NCBI GenBank assembly: GCA_041481895.1
Contig: JBGPCQ010000194.1
Location: 1-5,130, forward strand
DNA length: 5,130 bases
Direction: 5' to 3'
Source: JAMPXD01 sp041481895
Lineage (GTDB): Bacteria; Desulfobacterota; Desulfuromonadia; Geobacterales; Geobacteraceae
Shown: positions 1 through 5,130 of the stretch, one piece after another
How the letters are laid out: every line of letters begins with the position of its first letter
How positions within the stretch are numbered: position 1 is the stretch's first letter
Translations under genes and position numbers: made by a program
Notes under the pieces: model-generated
Databases searched by the model: none
Told to the model about the DNA's origin: nothing
What the model saw: the letters and a program-made list of their open reading frames with translations, nothing else

Positions 1-100
1 ATGAGATCGATATTAACGGCGCGGCAAGAGCCATAGAGGCGCCGGAGATCAACAGTGCGGCAAGGAAAAGCAAAATCGGTAATTTTTTCAAGATGCGCAT
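1..100 (-). CDS. Exported protein, N-terminal fragment (signal peptide only)
   Basis: The minus strand reads 33 codons from an ATG at 100 to the window edge without a stop. The peptide has the build of a Sec signal peptide: a basic start (R2, K5, K6), a hydrophobic core at about residues 7-18 (rich in L, I, F, A), then small residues and an Ala-Leu-Ala site near 24-26, where cleavage would leave a mature protein starting Ala-Pro-Leu. A strong Shine-Dalgarno (GGAGG on the minus strand, plus-strand 107-111) lies 6 bases before the ATG, which fixes the start. The rest of the protein is outside the window, so its family and function cannot be told. It is transcribed away from the Fic gene and shares the 101-610 spacer as upstream region. 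A secreted or periplasmic protein is likely; a signal anchor is less likely given the clean cleavage site. Confidence 0.75.
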   Translation of the reverse strand, partial: MRILKKLPILLFLAALLISGASMALAAPLISIS

Positions 101-143
101 AAAATACCTCCAAAAAGTAATGATCCGTTACAATGCTTTTTTA

Positions 144-149
144 ATTATA
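144..149 (-). promoter_or_regulatory. Possible -10 box for the minus-strand exported-protein gene
   Basis: The minus strand carries a perfect TATAAT 44 bases upstream of the exported-protein ATG, inside an AT-rich stretch. No convincing -35 hexamer sits 16-18 bases further upstream (the best candidates match TTGACA poorly), and there is no TG extension. It may be a weak or activated promoter, or chance in AT-rich DNA. Confidence 0.3.
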
Positions 150-314
150 CTCTTTTTGTGTGGAAATTGCTACCTTTGCATAACGCGAGGTGAGTACAAA
201 CTGTGGCCACCTCACGAAACTGAACTTTTCGCCGGTGCACAATATTTTTCTCTTCAACACAGCATTTGGATAAACTGATGGCGGTGTCAGTTCCCTCTTT
301 ATGCTTATGACATA

Positions 315-328
315 CAGGTCGAGACCTG
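315..328. repeat. Short palindrome CAGGTC-GA-GACCTG
   Basis: Perfect 6-base arms separated by two bases, in the spacer upstream of both divergent genes. The size suits a dimeric repressor site or a small hairpin, but nothing identifies a binding protein and no matching second copy was seen. An 8-base core, read on the minus strand as GGTCTCGA, recurs on the plus strand at 450-457. Confidence 0.3.
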
Positions 329-402
329 GCCTTTGCCCACTTATCTCCTTATGTGAAATACGGGGACACAATACGGATTACGAACACCACGCTACCCACC
401 TC

Positions 403-441
403 CTTGAGTATTCCCACCTGGAATACGAGGGAGTCCTCAAG
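403..441. repeat. Two-part hairpin in the spacer
   Basis: The inner arms GTATTCC (408-414) and GGAATAC (420-426) are perfect complements around a 5-base loop. The outer arms CTTGAG (403-408) and CTCAAG (436-441) are also perfect complements and share one base with the inner left arm. No T-run follows on either strand, so it is not a typical intrinsic terminator. It may belong to the same unexplained structured segment as the inverted repeat at 446-523. Confidence 0.5.
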
Positions 442-445
442 TCGT

Positions 446-523
446 GAGCGGTCTCGAAAGGACCGTCCATGAACCCCGCCGACAAGCTGCTCGCCATTCA
501 GGTTGAAGACCGCTCCTTTCGAG
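446..523. repeat. Permuted inverted repeat
   Basis: The left segment (446-462) contains GAGCGGTCT overlapping CTCGAAAGGA. The right segment (507-523) contains their reverse complements AGACCGCTC and TCCTTTCGAG in the same left-to-right order. The two pairings (9 bp, 446-454 with 507-515; 10 bp, 453-462 with 514-523) therefore compete rather than nest. Both segments can be read as inverted windows of one 15-base unit repeated in tandem. A smaller hairpin, CGGTC (449-453) with GACCG (461-465), sits in the left part. Confidence 0.5.
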
Positions 524-548
524 CTGTCTCAATCCTTTAATAATGCAC

Positions 549-577
549 TTGATTATTTAAAAATTCTTGTGTAACTT
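549..577 (+). promoter_or_regulatory. Candidate promoter for the Fic gene
   Basis: TTGATT (549-554) is followed after 17 bases by TAACTT (572-577), in the AT-rich stretch just before the Fic start. The -35 is fair, the -10 is poor, and TTAAAT at 577-582 is an alternative -10 with no good partner. The position is sensible (33 bases before the ATG), but the match is weak. Confidence 0.25.
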
Positions 578-610
578 TAAATAAGCAAATCCGTTATTAA
601 AGGTTTCAAT

Positions 611-1786
611 ATGCTGAAAGCCGATCTTTGTCCTGCCCGTCGAAAATTACTCGTTCCTGTTGCGGGCTATTCCGGGGCCTTTGCACTCATTCCACCACCA
701 ACACCTCGCTTTCTTCCGCTCGCAGGGCTGCAGGGCGAAGTAACGCGTGCCCACGAGACCTTGGCTACCTTGAAGGCTTTATCTGCAAGCATCCCAAACC
801 CGGATCTTGTAACGAGGACATCTGATCGACGGGAAGCTGTACGGAGCAGCCAGATTGAGGGGACTAATGCCGGCGTAAATGATCTGCTGATTTACGAGGC
901 AACGGGCAGCATAGATGGATTACCGCCTGATGTACAGGTAACGCTAAATTACGTTAAGGCACTCGAACATGGTCTGCGAAAAGTCCGCCAGAGTGGTAGT
1001 GCAGCGCTTACCTGCAATTTGATCAAGGAACTCCACGCCCACCTGATGTCCGGCGTAAATGAATGCGGAGGGACACCAGGTGAATTCAGGGAAAAGCAAA
1101 ACTGGATTGGAGGGTCTAATATCTACCAGGCGCGTTTTATTCCACCGCCATCCGGTAATGTGCAGGCCTGCATGGACGACCTCGAATTGTTGCTACAGAA
1201 TACGTCTGCTGAAGAAGACCAGATCGAGATACCAATGGTGATCCGTATGGCAATCGCACATGCACAGTTTGAGACGATCCACCCGTTTATTGATGGTAAT
1301 GGAAGGGTAGGCAGGATTTTGTTGCCGTTGATGCTTGCAGCTGAAGATTTCCCTCCAGTCTATTTAGCTGGATTTCTGAAAGATAACCAACGGGAGTATT
1401 ATGATGCGCTGGCAGGTGTGCAGCTTAAGGAAAAATGGTTTGAGTGGATTAGGTTTTTTGCAATCGGAGTTGATGCCGCAGCCCAGGAGTCGATAAGAAC
1501 AGCGCTGGGACTGGAAGCTATCCTCCGAAAATGGAAAGAGATTGTGGCCGGGCTTGGGCTCCGCTCTCATTCGGTGTTATACAGGTTCCCCGAACTCATG
1601 ATTGGGACCCCGGTTTTAACGGCACACCAAGCCAAAAATACGCTCGGTATTTCTTTCCCGTCAGCAAGCGCAGCACTTGCTCTGCTGGAGGCAAAGGGGA
1701 TATTGGTCCAGCCGGTCAAACATCAACGGAACAGAACTTTTGTCGCAAAAGAAGTGATCGATTTACTAAACCGTCCAGGGGCATAA
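611..1786 (+). CDS. Fic-domain protein AMPylase (Fido family), class II with N-terminal inhibitory helix
   Basis: A 391-residue protein of the usual length for stand-alone bacterial Fic proteins. The N-terminal Fic_N-type region holds the inhibitory motif SxxxEG (S79 to E83-G84), whose glutamate in class II enzymes blocks productive ATP binding. The Fic core carries the complete motif HPFIDGNGRVGR at 224-235, with catalytic H224, metal-binding D228, the GNG phosphate loop and R235. The conserved GEFR...NWIGG flap segment lies at 157-168. Residues about 333-385 look like a winged helix-turn-helix. By family knowledge such enzymes transfer AMP from ATP to a hydroxyl side chain of a target protein in the cytoplasm; the target here is unknown. 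The start at 611 has AAAGG at 599-603, seven bases upstream, and the Fic_N region begins soon after. No separate antitoxin gene lies beside it, as expected when inhibition is intramolecular. Its GC content is visibly below that of the genes to the right, suggesting transfer. Confidence 0.93.
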   Translation: MLKADLCPARRKLLVPVAGYSGAFALIPPPTPRFLPLAGLQGEVTRAHETLATLKALSASIPNPDLVTRTSDRREAVRSSQIEGTNAGVNDLLIYEATGSIDGLPPDVQVTLNYVKALEHGLRKVRQSGSAALTCNLIKELHAHLMSGVNECGGTPGEFREKQNWIGGSNIYQARFIPPPSGNVQACMDDLELLLQNTSAEEDQIEIPMVIRMAIAHAQFETIHPFIDGNGRVGRILLPLMLAAEDFPPVYLAGFLKDNQREYYDALAGVQLKEKWFEWIRFFAIGVDAAAQESIRTALGLEAILRKWKEIVAGLGLRSHSVLYRFPELMIGTPVLTAHQAKNTLGISFPSASAALALLEAKGILVQPVKHQRNRTFVAKEVIDLLNRPGA

Positions 1787-1788
1787 GA

Positions 1789-1801
1789 GGGTCAGGGACC
1801 C
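1789..1801. repeat. Small hairpin just after the Fic stop
   Basis: GGGTC and GACCC arms around a 3-base loop begin three bases after the Fic stop codon. There is no T-run behind it, so it is at best a weak RNA 3' end. The sequence GGGTCAGG resembles the flanks of some REP-associated transposase elements, but only over a few bases. Confidence 0.3.
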
Positions 1802-1913
1802 ATTATTCACAAATTAATAAATGCACGATTCACGGGAGTACACAGCGAGGCAACACTAAGACTCAAATATTTATCTGACGCTTTTGGTAATAATCGGGAG
1901 CCCGGAAAAAGGA

Positions 1914-1943
1914 TTGCCCGCGGGAAGGCATTAATGGTATATA
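1914..1943 (+). promoter_or_regulatory. Candidate promoter ahead of the leader terminator
   Basis: TTGCCC (1914-1919) and TATATA (1938-1943) are separated by 18 bases, each matching four of six consensus positions. Transcription would begin near 1950, only a few bases before the hairpin at 1957-1986. Such a transcript would carry a leader of about 70 bases containing the terminator before the Gre-family gene. The match is moderate. Confidence 0.3.
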
Positions 1944-1956
1944 TGAACAGCACGAG

Positions 1957-1986
1957 AACCGCAGGGAGCTCCCCTGCGGTTTTTTA
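1957..1986 (+). terminator. Intrinsic terminator in the leader of the Gre-family gene
   Basis: A perfect 10-bp stem, AACCGCAGGG (1957-1966) with CCCTGCGGTT (1972-1981), has a 5-base loop and runs straight into six T residues (1980-1985). This is a textbook rho-independent terminator on the plus strand. The minus strand has no matching T-run, so it works one way. It could end Fic transcripts (170 bases after the Fic stop) or act as an attenuator for the gene that starts 38 bases later. Confidence 0.87.
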
Positions 1987-2023
1987 TTGCGACACTACAA
2001 ACCGGAAACAACCTCCGTACCGC

Positions 2024-2512
2024 ATGAACAAGGAACTGATTCTCAGATGCATCATCGCGCATCTCGAAAGAGACCTGGCCATACTGTTCACTGCCGCCAA
2101 GGCAGCCCATGAAGCCGCCATTCATGAGCAGAGCCTGCCTGACAACGAGTATGACACCCTGAGTCTGGAAGCCTCCTATGTTGCCCAGGGCCAGGCCAAT
2201 CGCGCCCAGGAAATAAAGCTTGCCCTGGAGACCTATAAGAACCTGCCTCTGCGCCATTTTGCCGAAGATGCCACGATCCGCCTCACCGCGCTGGTGACTC
2301 TCGAAGCCGGGGATGGGACGGAAAAGACCGTATTCATCGGCCCCGAGGCCGGCGGCCTGAGTGTGACCGAGGCCGAGGCCGGCCGGGAGATCATCGTCAT
2401 CACGCCGCATTCGCCGCTCGGCAAGGGTTTGATCGGCAAGATCGCCGGGGATCGTGTGGTACTGGGGAGAGGCCCTGCGCAGAAGGAATTCGAAATCGTT
2501 GCAGTCTGCTGA
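2024..2512 (+). CDS. GreA/GreB-family transcription elongation factor
   Basis: A 162-residue protein, close to the ~158 of E. coli GreA. Residues about 5-75 form the N-terminal helical hairpin expected to enter the RNA polymerase secondary channel, with its turn at S37-L-P-D-N-E-Y43. Residues about 85-162 form the FKBP-like C-terminal domain, with the family hallmark I-TP-SPLGKGLIGK--GD at 126-143 and a final beta strand EFEIVAV. Gre factors stimulate transcript cleavage in backtracked RNA polymerase. The tip aligns with GreA DLKENAEY, but the first acidic residue appears to be Ser37 and the second Asp40, so full cleavage activity is uncertain. The ATG at 2024 was chosen because the family fold starts there. 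It has a poor Shine-Dalgarno. An in-frame ATG at 1934 has GGGAAGG five bases upstream, but it would add 30 unrelated residues encoded across the terminator hairpin. No gene symbol is given because this is a divergent paralogue-type member. Confidence 0.85.
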   Translation: MNKELILRCIIAHLERDLAILFTAAKAAHEAAIHEQSLPDNEYDTLSLEASYVAQGQANRAQEIKLALETYKNLPLRHFAEDATIRLTALVTLEAGDGTEKTVFIGPEAGGLSVTEAEAGREIIVITPHSPLGKGLIGKIAGDRVVLGRGPAQKEFEIVAVC

Positions 2513-2564
2513 GGTGCCCTGATAGCGACTTCAGCCTGCCATTTAACCCAATTGTGGCATTTGA

Positions 2565-2782
2565 AACGCAGAGGACGCAGAGTTTCGCAGAGAATTGAAA
2601 AAATTGAATGGTTGCATCGGCTAACCATTCGGGTGAAATTCTACAAGCCGATTAGTGCTGAACTTCAGCCAACACTGAAAACCTTTGTAACCGCGAAGCA
2701 CGCAATGAACGCGAAGAAAGCCTTAAAGGAAAGGGTTTAACCCCTGAAAAGATCATTGCGCTTCCCTTGCGTCCTCTGCGTT
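2565..2782. repeat. Structured intergenic repeat element with 15-bp terminal inverted repeats
   Basis: The ends are perfect inverted copies of AACGCAGAGGACGCA (2565-2579; complement at 2768-2782). Inside the left end, CGCAGAG occurs three times (2567, 2576, 2586). Related GCGAAG and ACGC motifs fill 2692-2717. A second perfect 8-bp pairing, CGCAATGA (2701-2708) with TCATTGCG (2753-2760), extends by GAAG/CTTC across a two-base bulge. Between these lie the pseudoknot (2606-2652) and a GCTG/CAGC hairpin (2657-2669). No transposase or convincing coding frame lies inside, so this looks like a non-autonomous mobile repeat or an RNA-forming element rather than a gene. It fills nearly all of the spacer between the Gre-family and ABC-F genes. 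Similar CGCAGAG-rich intergenic repeats are, from memory, common in Deltaproteobacteria; copy number here cannot be checked. Confidence 0.7.
2606..2652 (+). other. Predicted H-type pseudoknot within the repeat
   Basis: Stem 1 pairs GAATGGTT (2606-2613) with AACCATTC (2623-2630). Its 9-base loop contains ATCGGCT (2616-2622), which pairs with AGCCGAT (2646-2652) as stem 2. The stems abut directly (2622/2623), the first loop is 2 bases crossing a 7-bp stem, and the last loop is 15 bases crossing an 8-bp stem. This is the classic H-type geometry, and every pair is Watson-Crick. Pairing alone does not show strand or expression; plus is assigned by convention. Confidence 0.6.
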
Positions 2783-2821
2783 AAATTGTTTTTTATAAGA
2801 TAAACTGACGGGAGTTGACCC

Positions 2822-4491
<1,670 letters not shown>

Positions 4492-4495
<4 letters not shown>

Positions 4496-4520
4496 CGCCA
4501 ACCCCCTTCCATGCTAGACT
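4492..4520 (+). promoter_or_regulatory. Sigma70-type promoter overlapping the ABC-F stop codon
   Basis: TTGACG (4492-4497, five of six) and TAGACT (4515-4520, four of six) are separated by exactly 17 bases. TG at 4512-4513, followed by one base, makes an extended -10. The -35 box contains the ABC-F stop codon TGA (4493-4495). The predicted start near 4527 gives the next gene a leader of about 24 bases containing its strong Shine-Dalgarno. This is the best promoter in the window. Confidence 0.65.
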
Positions 4521-4550
4521 TGTTAAAAACGATGCAGAGGAGGCGTATTC

Positions 4551-4859
4551 ATGCGAAAAATTCTGACCCTGGTTGTCATGGCACTTTTCCTGGCCGCACC
4601 GCTCCGGGCCGACAACCCCATCAAGGAAGGGGGGAAAGAGGTAGGCGAGGGGTTTAAGAAGATGGGGACGGGGACGGTCGAGACCGTGAAGGAGAAGGGG
4701 AAGGAAGTCGGCGGCGCCCTGAAACAGGGGGGAGAGGATGTCGGCAAAGAGGCGAAAAAAACAGGGAAGTCCGTGGGGGAGTGGTTCCGGGAGACAGGGC
4801 GAAAGACCGGTGAGGCATTCCGGGAGATGGGGCGGAGCATCAGAAATATCTTCAGGTGA
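4551..4859 (+). CDS. Small exported protein of seven 11-residue repeats
   Basis: A 102-residue protein. Residues 1-20 are a Sec signal peptide (R2, K3, hydrophobic 4-16, cleavage after Leu-Arg-Ala20). The mature part, 24-100, is seven gapless 11-residue repeats of the form hydrophobic-(K/R)-x-x-G-(charged)-x-V-G-x-x, ending in F101-R102. It is rich in Lys, Glu, Arg and Gly, has no cysteine, and no second membrane segment. Eleven-residue periodicity is known from amphipathic helices that lie on membranes or form right-handed coiled coils (group 3 LEA proteins, synuclein, apolipoproteins). A periplasmic stress-protective or membrane-surface role is inferred; no specific family is recognised. 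The start is firm: AGGAGG (4538-4543) lies 7 bases before the ATG. It has its own promoter (4492-4520), and its stop overlaps the Shine-Dalgarno of the dehydratase gene 8 bases downstream. Confidence 0.85.
   Translation: MRKILTLVVMALFLAAPLRADNPIKEGGKEVGEGFKKMGTGTVETVKEKGKEVGGALKQGGEDVGKEAKKTGKSVGEWFRETGRKTGEAFREMGRSIRNIFR
4620..4850 (+). repeat. Seven tandem 33-base coding repeats (11 residues each)
   Basis: Units begin at residues 24, 35, 46, 57, 68, 79 and 90 of the small exported protein with no insertion or deletion. Position 1 is I, F, V, L, A, F, F; position 5 is Gly in all seven; position 8 is mostly Val; position 9 is mostly Gly. Typical units are VKEKGKEVGGA and AKKTGKSVGEW. The amino-acid register is clear although the DNA has diverged, which suggests selection on the protein. 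Confidence 0.8.
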
Positions 4860-4867
4860 GGTGTAAA

Positions 4868-5130
4868 ATGCCACAGACGATCTGCGACCTGGCAGCCCGG
4901 CACTGCAGACCATGCGAAGGGGGGACGCCCCCCCTGGCCGGGGCCGAGGTGGAGCGCTACCTGGCCGGAATTGCGGGGTGGGAGCATGCGGGGGGCGTGA
5001 TCGCCAAACGGTTCGAATTCAAGAATTACTGCCAGACAATGGCCTTCGTCAATGCCGTGGCCTGGATCGCCCAGAGCGAAGGGCACCACCCCGACCTGGA
5101 GGTCTCCTACCGCTCCTGCCTGGTCAGGTA
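4868..5130 (+). CDS. phhB: Pterin-4a-carbinolamine dehydratase (3' end cut by window)
   Basis: Eighty-seven codons are visible and the frame is open to the window edge. Residues 71-76 are EGHHPD, the signature of the pterin-4a-carbinolamine dehydratase/DCoH family: H73 and H74 are the paired catalytic histidines, followed by P75 and Y81. The third catalytic His should fall just beyond the edge, and about 20-25 residues are probably missing. The N-terminal ICDLAARHCRPCEGGTPPL stretch (C6, C13, C16) is a familiar feature of bacterial members. In the cytoplasm the enzyme dehydrates 4a-hydroxytetrahydrobiopterin, recycling the cofactor used by phenylalanine hydroxylase; many bacteria keep it without that hydroxylase, and no hydroxylase gene is visible here. 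GAGG (4858-4861), overlapping the upstream stop, is 6 bases before the ATG, implying co-transcription with the 11-mer repeat gene. The symbol is by family and orthology is not proven. Confidence 0.9.
   Translation, partial: MPQTICDLAARHCRPCEGGTPPLAGAEVERYLAGIAGWEHAGGVIAKRFEFKNYCQTMAFVNAVAWIAQSEGHHPDLEVSYRSCLVR

Larger units (their letters stand above)
101..610. other. Gene-free spacer between divergent genes
   Basis: This 510-base spacer separates the minus-strand exported-protein gene from the Fic gene. No reading frame in it has a Shine-Dalgarno plus recognisable protein content. It holds a candidate minus-strand -10 box (144-149), an 8-base palindrome GTGGCCAC (203-210), a 6+6 palindrome (315-328), a hairpin region (403-441), a permuted inverted repeat (446-523), and an AT-rich tail (540-600) that may carry the Fic promoter. 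It could be the decayed edge of a mobile segment, but no transposase remnant is recognisable. Confidence 0.6.

Noticed and set aside
93..371. Short frames of 61 codons (plus, 93-278) and 76 codons (minus, 141-371) in the left spacer
   Set aside because: Neither has a ribosome site or recognisable content. The plus frame begins over the start codon and Shine-Dalgarno of the minus-strand exported-protein gene.
469..540. 23-codon mini-frame (ATG at 469, TAA at 538) inside the permuted inverted repeat
   Set aside because: The peptide looks ordinary, but no Shine-Dalgarno precedes it, it is very short, and the inverted repeat accounts for part of the sequence.
446..540. Possible degenerate CRISPR repeat
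   Set aside because: There is only one hairpin-like unit in each orientation, no regular spacers and no cas genes, so no array is present.
1531..1878. 115-codon frame overlapping the 3' end of the Fic gene
   Set aside because: It is an out-of-frame shadow of the winged-helix-coding part of the Fic gene. The in-frame protein has clear domain content and this one has none.
1934..2023. Annotated start of the Gre-like protein at 1934 (192 residues)
   Set aside because: The extra 30 residues are encoded across a strong terminator hairpin and do not fit the Gre fold. The start at 2024 gives the family length. It is kept only as a regulatory possibility in the findings.
2552..2740. 62-codon frame across the intergenic repeat
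   Set aside because: Its peptide is simply a translation of the CGCAGAG-rich repeat and pseudoknot. The non-coding structure explains the sequence better, and there is no good Shine-Dalgarno.
4523..5089. 188-codon minus-strand frame and a nested 158-codon frame (4437-4913), antisense to the repeat protein and dehydratase
   Set aside because: They are antisense shadows of two genes with strong ribosome sites and clear protein patterns. The Pro/Ser/Phe-rich content comes from the complement of the Lys/Glu/Gly repeats.

Overview
The window looks like a stretch of a Gram-negative bacterial chromosome. The best guess is Deltaproteobacteria in the broad sense (Geobacter/Desulfuromonas-like). That rests on the GC-rich core genes, the pterin dehydratase with a Cys-rich N-terminus, and the CGCAGAG-type intergenic repeat. 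It is inference, because no rRNA or taxonomic marker is present.

Layout. (1) Positions 1-100, minus strand: the first 33 codons of an exported protein that runs off the left edge. (2) 101-610: an AT-richer, gene-free stretch with several inverted repeats. (3) 611-1786: a complete Fic-domain protein AMPylase with a built-in inhibitory helix and a C-terminal winged-helix-like region. Its base composition is visibly less GC-rich than the genes to its right, and it is probably an acquired gene. (4) 1787-2023: a spacer ending in a strong intrinsic terminator just before the next gene. (5) 2024-2512: a GreA/GreB-family RNA polymerase secondary-channel factor. (6) 2513-2821: a spacer dominated by a ~220-bp structured repeat with 15-bp perfect terminal inverted repeats and a near-ideal H-type pseudoknot. 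(7) 2822-4495: an ABC-F ATPase (ribosome-associated class) starting with TTG. (8) 4551-4859: a small exported protein made of seven gapless 11-residue repeats, driven by a good sigma70-type promoter that overlaps the ABC-F stop codon. (9) 4868-5130: a pterin-4a-carbinolamine dehydratase, cut off by the right edge and probably translated from the same message as the small protein.

How the genes fit together. There is no single pathway. Two genes act on the gene-expression machinery (the Gre-like factor on RNA polymerase, the ABC-F protein on the ribosome), but they are separated by the repeat and probably transcribed independently. The Fic gene is self-contained, with no separate antitoxin gene. 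The small 11-mer repeat gene and the dehydratase form a likely two-gene unit whose functional link is not evident.

Most worth following up: the pseudoknot-bearing repeat, the terminator inside the leader of the Gre-like gene with an in-frame alternative start upstream of it, and the 11-mer repeat protein.
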